From: Tritrichomonas musculus | Taxonomy: Eukaryota > Parabasalia > Tritrichomonadida > Tritrichomonadidae | DNA length: 64,000 bases | Direction of reading: 5' to 3' | Assembly: GCA_039105265.1 (NCBI GenBank) | Contig: JAPFFF010000003.1 | Location: 1,302,001 to 1,366,000, forward strand | Shown here: piece by piece, positions 41,701 to 51,006 of the stretch | How positions within the stretch are numbered: the first letter of the stretch is position 1 | Layout of the letters: each line of letters opens with the position of its first letter | Notes under the pieces: model-generated | What the model saw: the letters and a program-made list of their open reading frames with translations, nothing else | The model's database searches: none | Told to the model about the DNA's origin: nothing | Position numbers and translations under genes: made by a program

Positions 41701-42032
41701 ACTCTTATATCAATGGTCAATATACTTTAATTAATTCTCAAACAAATGTGGAATTTTACCTTCCGTATATTATTCAATATCTTTCACCTTCGTATAAACC
41801 TGAATATACAAAATTAGAAAATGTTCAGATAAAAAAGAAAATTACACCTGAGCAATTGATTGGAATTACTTGTGGTTCAGCAGCTGTCTTTTTCTTAATA
41901 CTGGCAATTATTATTTTTGCAATAAATAAGAAATATAAAATTAATGATGATATTGATGATTATTCTATTTCATCTGATGATACTAATGAAGCAATAAATC
42001 ATTATGAGACTTTTCAGTTTAATTTTATTTGA
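35709..42032 (+). CDS. BspA-like leucine-rich-repeat surface protein, 2107 aa
   Basis: A cell-surface protein of the family greatly expanded in trichomonads and linked to adhesion. Order of parts: an N-terminal hydrophobic signal (MFKVFIFLFVDAFSVTS); about 1300 residues of 23-residue TpLRR/BspA repeats of the form LIIPDSVTSIGNYAFSGCSG; a cysteine-rich region (about 1370-1835) with many CxxC pairs, EGF/furin-like; a Ser/Phe/Asn-rich stretch of FS.SN.F units (about 1841-1950); one transmembrane helix (about 2051-2072, VFFLILAIIIFAI); and a 35-residue acidic tail with Tyr and Ser. Four near-identical 429-bp blocks lie inside the LRR part. The frame is intact and the start ATG is the first in frame. 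Confidence 0.93.
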   Translation: MFKVFIFLFVDAFSVTSKCSDGSLIIPENTTSIEDFEYYLCSFNGTLHIPNTVKTIGRYAFTSCTNFVGPLIIPDSVTSIGENAFQRCYKFESLTISKSLLTLGPNAFESCTGFQGPLIIPESLESIKYQAFKGCSGFNGSLTIPKSISIIWNYAFSGCIGFNGQLIMSDSVTSIYDYAFSRCSNLKGDLIIPDSVTMIGDYAFSGCSGLNGSLIIGNSLAVIGGDAFNGCSYFTGNLTIGLNVTTIEYRAFINFKFTGPLIIPDNVQQISSSAFERCSGFTSLKISNSIEKIFDSVFKDCSGFSGELFIPESVLSIDYYAFQGCSGFESLYIPNSTEEIKYAAFQYCSGFKGDLIIPNSVKNIEKNAFASCSGFNGSLIIPDSIKIIEDYCFYKCSGFSNSLIIPGSVVTISSYAFSQCTGFTGSLIIPDSVTSIGDSSFEGCTGLNGSLIIGNSLETITSNMFKGCSYFKGALKIGSNVKKIENNAFQGFSNFSGQLIIPESVEMINSYAFNKCSGFDSLTFLSSDLTIDSYSFSYCSGFKGSLIIPPSIVTIKSFSFSYCSGFDSLIIPNSTSTIQISAFLGCSGFNNSLIIPGSVVTISSYAFSKCTGFTGSLIIPDSVTSIGDSSFEGCTGLNGSLIIGNSLEMITSKAFKDCGYFKGNLTIGQNVKTIQNEAFKGFVNFTGILLIPPSVINIGPSAFYGCIGFSSLKITNTTSIGSYAFNKCSGFCGDLIIPDSVTSIGNYAFSGCSSLNGSLIIGNSLTKIAEETFDGCPYFTGNLTIGLNVTTIDKQAFLKFSKFTGPLIIPDNVKVIGYSAFEGCSGFDSLTISNSITFLSDDIFKGCSGFQGELKIPESVNAINYQAFKGCSGFCGDLIIPDSVTSIGNYAFSGCSSLNGSLIIGNSLTKIAEEAFDGCPYFTGNLTIGLNVTTIEKQAFLKFSKFTGPLIIPDNVKVIGYSAFEGCSGFDSLTISNSITFLSDDIFKGCSGFQGELKIPESVNAINYQAFKGCSGFCGDLIIPDSVTSIGNYAFSGCSSLNGSLIIGNSLTKIAEEAFDGCPYFTGNLTIGLNVTTIEKQAFLKFSKFTGPLIIPDNVKVIGYSAFEGCSGFDSLTISNSITFLSDDIFKGCSGFQGELKIPESVNAINYQAFKGCSGFCGDLIIPDSVTSIGNYAFSGCSSLNGSLIIGNSLTKIAEEAFDGCPYFTGNLTIGLNVTTIDKQAFLKFSKFTGPLIIPDNVKVIGYSAFEGCSGFDSLTISNSITFLSDDIFKGCSGFQGELKIPESVNAINYQAFKECSGLNGTLIIPENVSTIGNYAFQSTNFDKIYYNGLYDPQCGESIGFQKSQIIIVKGIYNDDLFCNYNIAHDCDDGFFLNESYICEECDNSCKTCYETASFCISCNSHLYLLNGECLQCDSSCLECEITSTNCTKCPSNQYLYQNKCYDSCDELGPNFFVTSSQECIKCEIDHCQENGYNEICQCNKCEDHYFISGVICEKCHDTCLSCSSTHLPSLENECTSCNEGFYLYTETNTEKYCQPCLIDNCIECDADDENHLCTKCSVGYFVNDGKCEICSSSCAHGCTGPNPDNCIGSSNDKCAVEYYYSSDGNCYHCPDGCFSCNSFDNCITCKKEYYLNTNICSPCPSNCNACLSNDICFECNDGFHLNISKCDENMENCKKMEDENCIECNDGYLLENGNCQQKCDDNCAACIGTANNCSKCFTNQYLSDFSCINCSQGCKDCISNDKCTSCADHYYPSEIYDDFVICIPCSNKCLTCMSSSETDCLSCEIGFYIKRQKGDTTCERCDSLIPYCYSCDKDKCLICNDGSFLVDGKCTPPTNAFSESNYFTCSNDFSQSIIFSSSLNFNHSNIFTHSDGFTKTTQFTESNLFSETSNFSISNEFSDSNYFSFSYFFSNSFQFNETMIFSLSNNFSNSIVFTNSKIFSNSASFTVEVNQINSQSSSINEKFSLSMSYLLTYVLRKSVSYSFSILESNIYFYSYINGQYTLINSQTNVEFYLPYIIQYLSPSYKPEYTKLENVQIKKKITPEQLIGITCGSAAVFFLILAIIIFAINKKYKINDDIDDYSISSDDTNEAINHYETFQFNFI
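37902..39617 (+). repeat. Four tandem 429-bp repeats within the BspA-like gene
   Basis: Blocks begin near 37902, 38331, 38760 and 39189, spaced exactly 429 bp (143 codons, about six LRR units). They differ at a handful of positions only: T/A in AEETFDG versus AEEAFDG, and D/E in TTIDKQ versus TTIEKQ (D in blocks 1 and 4, E in 2 and 3). A second, older duplication lies at about 36910-37080 and 37480-37650. Confidence 0.95.
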
Positions 42033-42760
42033 AATAAAGCATTAATATAGTTGGTGGACATAATTATGTTTTTGGGACATAATCATGTTTGCTCAACTTT
42101 TTGAATGGTACACAAAAATAAAACACATTTTTCTCAATACTTTTTAAAGATAATTTGATAATATTATATACTTTATTAATGTATTTTATGTACATCATTA
42201 TTTAATTAAATGAGCTATTATATTTGTGATTTATATGAAATTTTGCCATTAATGTAAAAAAAAGTCAAAATGCTTATTTTATTCTCAATAATTGAAACTT
42301 GGGATTTAATAATAATATCATTAATTCATAATCAGTAATGATATAATTTTGTCAGATAATTGATATCTAAAAACTTTCATATAAGAAAATTTTGATGCAC
42401 AAAATAAAGTTAAAAATCATATCACTTTTTTGTTTTTTTCCAATAAAAAATAAAAACTATTAAATTTTTATTTAAATATTTGATATAATGCATATAGTAT
42501 AATGATATTGAAAGAATAAAATTGGCGGTTCTACTCAAGATCTATTACTTTAATGAAAAAGAGTAACTTCTGAAATAACTTAAAAAGACTTTCAATTTTA
42601 GACATTGAGAAATTATTTACATTATTTTAATAGTTCTTCTATACTTACCTAATATTTATTGATTTTATTGCTATTTTTAATGCTATTATAATAGAAAAAA
42701 TAAAAAAGTGAAATTTGTATATTTCTTAGAAAAACCTGAAATCTTGATGGGCAACAATGA
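42033..42760. other. AT-rich intergenic DNA
   Basis: No gene seen. tcaactttttgaatg just after the BspA stop is one of many copies of the tcaaaaagt motif in this window. Confidence 0.7.
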
Positions 42761-45639
42761 TTTTTAGGGATTGTCACCAAAGAGATATTCACTCAGAACA
42801 AGTCCCGTTTCGTTGATTCTTTAGTCGGTATCATCGTCGATAGAGCCCTTGAACTTGGTTACGACAACGATGACACCAAATTCATGTCCTTCTACAACTT
42901 CGCGAAGGGATATCAAGCTGGGAAGCATTTAGTTGTCCCTCAGCCACCAAAGCATCCACGACCTCCAACAAGGTACATCGATACCGATGTCGGATTCCTC
43001 AATCAATTACGTTTTCATCTACCACCAGATCCTTTGAGTAACCCCTTCGAAGTCCTCAAGCACGAATCCGTGAAGAAGCGCTTCAATGAACGACTCGGAG
43101 TCGAACGTAAACGATTTGAGCAGAAGAAAGCCGATGATGAGTTCTTCAAGCAATTGTATCCACGACCAGATCCTTTGAGCAATCCCTTCGAATTCAACAA
43201 GCGCGAATCCCTGAAGAATCGCTTTCGTGAACGACTCGACAAAGAGAGAACCCAAATCAAGACATCCAAAGCGGCATGTTGGATAAGCTGATGACCGAAC
43301 CGGTTCTCCTTCGTCCACTTCCACCCAAAGAGATGATTCCCCTCAAACCATACTCAGTCAAGCTATTCGAGAAAGAAAACGAAGAACAGATCAACTACTT
43401 CCGCAAGTTCGGTCACGAGTTCAAGTCATCGAATCCCGAATACCTCACCATCAACGAACCCAACGATGAAGAGAAAGCCAAAGCAGCATTCCAGAAGAAG
43501 AAGTATCACGGGACACAGACCGTCAACAAGACCCAAGACAAGAAACCCATCGTCGTGTACTACCTCAACGACATCCATCGTCTCGAAGACATCTTCAACT
43601 TCCTTGAGAACACCGTCTACAAGAGGGAACGTAAACCATTCAAGATCACGTTCGACCTCACCGGTATCTTCGAAACGCCACGTACCAATATCGATGGCAT
43701 TACCGACTACATCTACGAAGAACGTGAGATCCGCGCCACCAACTTCAAGAACATCAACAAGATACCCATCCTGATCAGAAGGTCAAGTACTATATCGAAT
43801 TCGTCTTGTTCAACTACTCAACGACTGAATCGGATGTGAAGCTCATCTACGTCACCTCGGTTGCCTTCAAGGTGTCGAGATTGGTCAAGGTCACCGGCAA
43901 GGTGAAGCTCCCTGAAGAGCTAGTCAAGTCACGATTACTCATCACGGACAACGATGACGATGGTCTTTGCTGGTACCGTTTCTTGTGTATCTGTCTCGAT
44001 CCAAAGTTAGGGAACACCAAGAAGTACGATCTCACCAAACGAACATCAGCAGCTCGAAAGCTTCTATGTCAAGACCATGGCGTCACATACTCAACGAGAC
44101 CTACCAAAGCAGCTCAATCCATTCTCGATTCATTCAACGGCATGTCGATCGAAGAGATGAAAGCATCTGCCATGAAGAACCACATCAACGTCAACGTCTA
44201 CAGTTACTGTGTCGATGAGAACCGCTACGACATCCAAGAACAGTGGTACGACGAGAAGAATGGGACTCCATTCAATGCTCTCCTATTCTCTGACGGAATG
44301 GTCTGCCACATCATGTACATCATAGACGCCGAGAAGTTGACGAACATCTTCATCTGCCCCAAATGTAGGTCATACGTCGTCCGCAACGAGAACCGAATGG
44401 GTCAAAAACGAATGAACAAACACATAACCCACTGTGACGGCAAGTTCAAGAAGAAGTACATTCCCGAACGCATAAGTGAACCCTACTGTCCACACATCCT
44501 CAATCACCCCGTTTACGAATACTGCCTCGCACATAGCCTTGAATGGAAACCTCAGCAATTCTACATGACCTATGACTTCGAGACGATGGAGCATCAAGTC
44601 AACATCAAATCGGGTGACTCAACCACGATCAACAGTGAGCTCATCCCTCTATCAGTCAGCTGCTGCGTGAAGTCCTCATCATCAACCCTCACCAAACACT
44701 TCGATGCGAGAGACCCTCAGTTCATTCCCGAATGGATCAAGTTCATGTTCGAACAAGCCGTCAATGTTGTTGCCAACAAGGTCACATTCCTCAGTGAAAT
44801 GGTTCATATCGATTACATCGAGAAGCTCCAGAAACTGGATAGAAACCTCTTCACAGTCACTGTGTTGGGATACAACTCAGCTCGTTTCGATAGCAATCTC
44901 TTCAAAGAGTACCTCAACTACGAATACCAAGACATGAAGTGGTCCGTCGACAATACCTCTCAGATCGGTTCCCCATCATCAATGAAACAGTTCGTCATCA
45001 AGTCCGATATGTATGGTCTTCGATTCATCGATGCTCAGTCATTCGTTAGTGGTGGTTCCCTGAAGCAATTCGGTATCGACTTTGGTGGTGAGAGCAACTC
45101 CATCAAAGGTGTCTTCCCTTACGAAGCAGTCAACAGCGAGAACTACAACGACGTACTCTCGAAATCAGAACCATTCAGTCACGAAGACTTCTATAGCTAC
45201 CTCAATCAGAAGAACCCATTGAGTGAATCCGATTACAACGAATACGTCGAAGACTCCAAACGATTCGAAACCAGATGGGACTATCTGTTGAGCTACAACG
45301 ACAACGATGTCGAGATGATGATCAAACCCATTGACAACCTCATCCTCATGAACTCCAAGTATGGAATAGACCTTCTATCGAACCTCTCGTTATCGAGAAA
45401 CTCATCTGAGATCAAGTACGCAATGGCTTACAAAGACTTTGACCCTCACGTCGATTACTCAACAGTCAACGAAGCGAACACATTCAAACCAACCCCTAAA
45501 TGGTGGGAACGTAAGTGCGATGCCTACTACAGACAAGATGAGCAGTACAACACCAAACACAAGCAATCGTTGAGAGACCTCGGCAAGTGTGTATCCGTTG
45601 ATGACTATGATTCGTTCATGAACATGTACAACGATCCAT

Positions 45640-45790
45640 CCCTCGGGAAATGTCATCTCTGTGGTGAACACTTCACGTACTCCAACAAGCCTACTCTTGA
45701 TCGAATCAACAACGACCTTGGTCACGAACTCACCAACTGTAAGCTCGCTTGCGAAGTCTGCAACAAGATGAGATCCAACCATGACCCTGA
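45640..45790 (+). other. HNH/zinc-ribbon domain inside the Maverick 2 polymerase
   Basis: Pattern C-x2-C ... LDRINND.GH ... N.KLACEVCNKMRS, the classic HNH endonuclease layout with two CxxC pairs. It sits between the third exonuclease motif and the polymerase palm. The Maverick 1 polymerase has no counterpart. Whether it cuts DNA or only binds zinc and DNA cannot be told from sequence. Confidence 0.7.
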
Positions 45791-47059
45791 AGTCACTCGT
45801 CTGATTCGATAGCGATCCCAAGATCATGTTCCACGCAACGGTTAAGCTTGAATGCCCCAAAGAGAAGATCAATGACTTCATCAACTTCCCTATCGTGTTC
45901 CACAACATCAAGATCAGTAACGATGAGTCCACCATCGGCTCATACATGTACAACTACGGACGAGACAACAAACTCCACTCCGTTGACGAACGTGACACGA
46001 AGCTGACTATGCTCTTGGATACCATTGGTGAGTTCATGACGTTTAAGTGCTACTACTTGTGGTTCCTGATTGATCATGGTTTGAAGGTCATCGATGTTGA
46101 GAACGTCACCTTGTATGACTGTCACAGGGGCTTCCACAACTTTGTGAAAGAGTTCATGAATGAACGTATCGCTATCCTCAGTGGTGAGAAGCATGGTGCC
46201 GAGAAGTTCTATAAGATCTGCATGAATGGCTCATATGGTTACGATGCACTCAACTCAGAGAACTACAACAAGATCAAGATCGTCGACACCGACAACGTCT
46301 ACAGATACACCATCTCGGACACATACATGAACGGTACTCCACTTACAGATTCATCCTATCTGATACATGTCCAACCGAAGAGCTTTCGATGTAAGACTCC
46401 TCTCCAAGAAGCCTTCTTCACCCTCGACAACGCCAAGTTCTGGTACTTGACCTTCATTTACGACATCCTCTTCAAATGCGTTGATCTCGAACGAATCCAC
46501 TTCACGTCATGTGACACAGATAGCGTCTACTTCGCTGTTGCCGGTGACATGAACAGACATGGAGAACAAGCCTTCGATGCCATCATCAACGATCGAGACT
46601 TCTATGACAAGTTCGCTGGGATGTTCCTCCCTAATCCAAGATCCTCGGATGCTGCATTGAGAAGTATGGTGACAATCAGGTAGCTCTCTGCCCAAAGTGC
46701 TATACCATCTGGAACGACCATTCGGACAAAGCCATCTCATTGAAGCTCAAGGGAGTCTCTCTGAAGAAGAACAACATCAAGTCATCCGATTACGAATCCA
46801 TCATCAAAGACAAGATCATCGTCCCCGGCATCAAAATCAATCTCCAGATGAAGAAGAACCGAATGTCGAAGGTGACCGTCAACAAGAATGCCCTAACTGG
46901 TTTCCACAACAAGATGATCGTGTTGGAGAATGAATCATGTGTCCCATTCATCAATGGTTTGACCTCCAACGATATCGTCATCGAGGTAGATGATTTCGTT
47001 CTTGATGTTGATGAAGAAGCCATTAACGAGTTGATCGACATCGACAACATCATGTGCAT

Positions 47060-47479
47060 GGACTACGTTGTTGAACCTGAACGAGACACATCCTGCTACG
47101 GTTTGCCTCTGAAGGTCCGTTTCGATGACGAATGGTACGAGACCTACAACTACAGTAAGCATGGAACCATCAAGGGTCATCGTGTCGATAGTGAACTCAA
47201 GAGATACCAAACCGGTAAGTGCTTGATGGTGAACCAATGTCCTGGATTGACTGTCATCGACATTGATATCAGCAAATCGTTACCACCAGCCAATAGGGAA
47301 TTCATCCGCAACCAACTAATCGAGAAGCTATCAAGCGATGACGTTATCGTGAAGACCGGATCAGGTGGACTCCATATCTACACCAACGAGATGGATTACG
47401 ACAGGTTCTACAAGAACAGTTACGTTAAGTGCTTCACTGGTGAGAACTTCGATATCGACATCTTCGATGTCTCATTCGT
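47060..47479 (+). other. Primase-like (archaeo-eukaryotic primase type) domain, truncated
   Basis: After the polymerase C-terminus the open frame continues with GHRVDSELKRYQTGKCL, then VIDIDISKSL, KTGSGGLHIY and FDIDIFD. The D-x-D strand, the Gly-rich SGGLH strand with His, and the second D-x-D match the catalytic layout of AEP-type primases. The domain is cut off at about 47479, where reverse-strand ATPase sequence begins. Confidence 0.6.
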
Positions 47480-48016
47480 GAAGAGCTTGCTGTTACTGAT
47501 GTCATCAAAGAGGACGAGTGTATGGAGGTACTTCCGATGGAAGTCATCGATGTGGAGGGTATCGAAGAGGTCATGGATCTCTTTTGGGGTGATGTTGAGT
47601 TGGAGGTCGTCTAGTTTGTCTTCGAGATGGTTGTTCGTGATGGCATAGTACTCGTTCTTGGCTTTAATGAGCTTCTCTATCACTGTTTCTGCAGAGGATT
47701 CACTGATGGTGATGATCGGTAAACGAGGTTCTATCAGTGATTTCAAGGCGAGGAATGATCGATCACTTTCATTCCCATCTTTGGTAACGTAGACGAGTAG
47801 ATGATGAGTATCCATTAATGCAATCTTGATGATCTCTTCCAACGCGATGACTGTCTTCCCCTGACCTTGCTTACCGACAATGACGTTAACGGAGTTGTAT
47901 CTAACGTTGATCTCTGGATGAACCTTGTCTATGAAGGCCCCACTCATGTCGTTCTTCTTAGTGGACAGTACCTCATGGACCTTGTCTTTAACGATGTCTG
48001 ACAGAGATGTACTCAT
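47479..48016 (-). pseudogene. Packaging ATPase of Maverick 2, C-terminally truncated
   Basis: I start it at ATG 48016 (MSTSLSDIVKDKVHEVL), which aligns with the start of the Maverick 1 ATPase; an in-frame ATG at 48088 would overlap the preceding gene. Walker A is VGKQGQGKT, and Walker B is HTLVLFDDIS near the end. The chain matches Maverick 1 as far as SKLFTNETS, then enters antisense primase sequence at about 47479, so the C-terminal third is gone. This copy confirms that the two frames at 6102-6916 were once a single gene. Confidence 0.85.
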
Positions 48017-48065
48017 GGTTTCTGTGCCATAAAAATAGGTATCGTCTAGTTGGTGGTTCATCAGC

Positions 48066-49214
48066 TTACTCCAAGAAAGCATATTCATCGGCTTCTGGTG
48101 ATGGTGGTGCTGCCCAAACAGCAGGATCGTGTTCGACAGGAACGGCTTCAGGTGATGAATGTGGAGCTCCCAAAGAGGATGCTACTGATGATGGAGCTGC
48201 CCAAGAGGATGGTCCCATAAACGAAGCTGCGTGACCATCAAGACTATTAGGGTCAGAGTAGTTGGCAGGTGGTTGAAGAGCGGGAGTCAATTCAAGGTTC
48301 AAGACTTGGCATATATCCCTGATGAGACGATAATGCAGTGTATCGTATGCGTGTGTGTTACTGTTGTCTTTGTGGGCGAGCATTAATGAATAGACCTTGT
48401 TTTCGATGCTTGGTTGTGAGTTCTTCTTACGTTTGATCTTGTCGAACTGGTCATCAGGAATATCGTCTGGGAGATTCAATGCGGCTTTGATCTGAGACTT
48501 CCAGTAACTACCGCATAACTTCGAATGGAGGACCATCTTATGTTGCCCAGGAATGGTGGTGTGATGGACATCTTCGATCTGAGCGATAGCAGCATTGAAG
48601 GCATCAGTGAAGACGTACTTGTTGAACATCTCGTAAGTGGATTGTTTACGAGGCTTCTTCATTCGATAGCCACTCTTGGGGTTCTCCATTACGTTCTGGT
48701 ACCATTGAGGAGTCTGAGAAAGGTTAGTTCCGATGACGGTACCTAATTGACGGATTTGCTCAGGATGTTGTGCACGATCGTAGTCAAAGTAGGTGACACC
48801 CAATACGTCATTGATGAAGCCACGTTTCGTGATGGCTTTACCGTCATGTCGTCGCTTATATTCAGCACGAGATGCTTTGTCGGGATATGTTGAATGGTAT
48901 GCCAAAGTGTTTGGCCAGTCGGATTGGACTGTTGTGTATCCGTTCGCGTAGACTGGGTTGTTGTTCTTGTCGACGATGATTACATCAGGGACACCATCGT
49001 TGTTGACATCAGGCATGTTATTCAGAACGGCAGGTCCATTAACATCGAGCTTCTTGAGGGCCCATCGACTATTCGGATTCGAATGATTGTGCTTCTCGAC
49101 CAAACTTTGAGCACCTTGTGGAGAGATGAGGCTGTTCATGCGCTTCACGTCTTGCTTCAACCCAAGGACAATGTCCATCAGTTCTTTAATTCCGGTTTTA
49201 CCCTTCGAGGTCAT
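48066..49214 (-). CDS. Conserved Maverick protein with a DxNxD loop, 382 aa
   Basis: Starts MTSKGKTGIKELMDIVLGLK. Homologous to 4834-6057: shared GAQ, DVNNDGVPDVII (about residues 68-79), NPVYANGYTT and SDWP, then a helical C-terminal half and an acidic Pro/Ser/Ala-rich tail ending EYAFLE (EAFLQ in Maverick 1). It lacks the N-terminal ~85 residues of the Maverick 1 protein. The frame is intact although its neighbours are broken. It lies just upstream of the ATPase, as in Maverick 1. Role unknown; inferred virion or packaging function. Confidence 0.75.
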   Translation of the reverse strand: MTSKGKTGIKELMDIVLGLKQDVKRMNSLISPQGAQSLVEKHNHSNPNSRWALKKLDVNGPAVLNNMPDVNNDGVPDVIIVDKNNNPVYANGYTTVQSDWPNTLAYHSTYPDKASRAEYKRRHDGKAITKRGFINDVLGVTYFDYDRAQHPEQIRQLGTVIGTNLSQTPQWYQNVMENPKSGYRMKKPRKQSTYEMFNKYVFTDAFNAAIAQIEDVHHTTIPGQHKMVLHSKLCGSYWKSQIKAALNLPDDIPDDQFDKIKRKKNSQPSIENKVYSLMLAHKDNSNTHAYDTLHYRLIRDICQVLNLELTPALQPPANYSDPNSLDGHAASFMGPSSWAAPSSVASSLGAPHSSPEAVPVEHDPAVWAAPPSPEADEYAFLE

Positions 49215-49972
49215 TTGGTTTCGACTAAAAAGTTGGTAGGTCCCTCACGAGATCACCCATCCATAAACCATCACCCCCACGTGCACACCCCTCACGAGAT
49301 CACCCATCCATGAGTACCCACACTCACCCACCACGCTATTTATCGCTCATGAGGTATAAACAATATCTGGGGGTCGTCCATTTCACTCACTAACGAGACT
49401 CTTTACCGGGCATAACCACCACGGGATGGTCACAAACGAGGATCTCTCAGTAACTACCCATTTAAGGGCCATTTTCGACGAATTTCATATCTGGGGGTCG
49501 TCCATTTCGAGCACCGTAACTAGACCCTCCAAGAAATACATGATGGACATGTCACGTCGGAGTCACTGAAACCGCTGTTCTGATGATGTGCTTGTCGTCA
49601 CGGAAACAGCCCTTTTAAGGCCCTTTTGGGGCTCTTTTTGGGACTTTTGAAAGACGCGTTTCCATGCTCGTAACTACCCATTTAAGGGCCATTTTCAACC
49701 ATTTTCGTATCTGGGGGTCGTCCATTTCGAGCACCGTGACTAGACCCTCCGAGTGTGCGATTCACGCGAGAAATACATGATGGACATGTCACGTCGAGGA
49801 ATTTCCGATAGGCATAACTCGTCGGAGTGCTGAAAACAGCCCTTTTAAGGCCCATTTGGGGCTCTTTTGGGGACTTTTCGAAAACGCGTTTCCATGCTCG
49901 TAACTACCCATTTAAGGGCCATTTCGACCCATTTTCGTATCTGGGGGTCAGACGCATCTCCCCTACACTACT
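49215..49972. repeat. Right terminal region of Maverick 2 with subterminal direct repeats
   Basis: taactacccatttaagggcc occurs at 49451, 49671 and 49901, and tatctgggggtc at 49364, 49488, 49708 and 49938, giving units of about 220-230 bp. Units also share ccgt.actagaccctcc, gaaatacatgatggacatgt and aaaacagcccttttaaggcc-type blocks. A shorter duplication, ctcacgagatcacccatcca, occurs at 49246 and 49292. The terminus is ...cctacactact at 49972. Left counterpart absent. Confidence 0.85.
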
Positions 49973-51006
49973 GAATTGTTTTTTTAGGAAATAGAATTTT
50001 TTTTTTAGGAAATAGATTAGCAACGATCATTTTACATTCAATTTTCAATATAACAAAATACGATTTTTTTAGATGGCAAAGGAGTATATACCTTATTTTA
50101 TTATTACAAATAGTTATATATCTGATAATAAATATAACTATGATGATTATTTTAATAAATAATATTCAATAAATTTTGTTAATCTGTTATTTGATAAATT
50201 TTTTCTGATTACCATGATATATTTCAACTTTGAAAGATTAATAAAATTATTTAATGTTCATTTAAAATTATATTAAAATATATAAAAAAAATCACTGGCC
50301 AATTCCAAACTGACGGTGATTTAAATTATATAATATTTTTTGGCCAAATAGTCTCAGAATTAGCTTTATTTTTTGTGAATATATCTATTCTTTTATAAAG
50401 CATTGAAATTCTGAATAATAAAATCATGTTAAAATGATAATTTATGATGTACAAATCAAAAAATAATATTATATATGTTTCAAAAATTTTAATTATACAA
50501 TAATATCTCTGTTTTATATTTTATTTAACAAAATATTAGCATTTTTTTTTTATTAAACATGAAAAACAATTTATTTTGGAATGCGCCAGTCCGATCGTTG
50601 TGATAATATGCTATTTTATTTATTATATAAATAAGAACCTATATTATAATTTTCGAACGATTTAAAAAAAAAATACTAGCTCGCCTACCTCTAAAAAAAA
50701 TTTATTCGCTTTCAAAAAGTTTCATTAATACTAGACCATATAAAGGTAGAAAAAAAGATGGATTTTATATAATATTGCAATATGATATAATATACGATGA
50801 CTCAAATGTAATTTCTGAATAGAATGATAAAATTGACGTACAATATAAAAATAAATTTATTTATTTTTTTGAGAGAACATTTTACAAATTGATAAGTTTA
50901 TTTTTTTACAAAATTGAAATTGAAAAAAACAAAATATCTTTACCAATATAAAATAAAAAAAATTAAATATAGAATATATATTTTTTTCTTTACTTATTTT
51001 ATAAAT
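49973..51006. other. AT-rich intergenic DNA
   Basis: Starts with a 17-bp repeat of ttttttaggaaatagaa type at 49979 and 49999; otherwise low complexity without a gene. Confidence 0.65.

Larger units (their letters stand above)
42761..47479 (+). pseudogene. Protein-primed family B DNA polymerase with HNH and primase-like domains, broken
   Basis: Pieces in changing frames read as one protein; breaks lie near 43265, 43765, 45810 and 46655, and the 5' end is missing. Order: a Pro/Arg-rich N-terminus with a repeated PDPLSNPFE unit; an LCWYRFLCICLD segment; a zinc finger (CPKC...H..HC); exonuclease motifs YDFETME, VLGYNSARFDSN and YNDNDVEMM; an HNH/zinc domain (CHLCGEHF, PTLDRINNDLGH, CEVCNKMRSN); motif B (KICMNGSYGYD); motif C (CDTDSVYF); the C-terminal polymerase region; then, in the same open frame, a primase-like domain (VIDIDISKSL, KTGSGGLHIY, FDIDIFD). 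Motif A is absent, apparently deleted between the HNH and 45826. Non-functional. Confidence 0.85.
42761..49972. mobile_element. Maverick 2: decayed, GC-rich Maverick/Polinton, left end missing
   Basis: A 7.2-kb block with much higher GC (near one half in sampled lines, against about one quarter outside) and C-ending codons. It holds a polymerase, a packaging ATPase and the DxNxD protein in Maverick order. The right end is clean: ...ccctacactact at 49972, which reads AGTAGTGTAGGGG inwards, like the other Mavericks. The left edge, near 42761, is inside the polymerase gene with no TIR. There is no integrase or capsid gene, so a large part was lost by internal deletion, and the remaining genes carry frameshifts. 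Confidence 0.88.
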
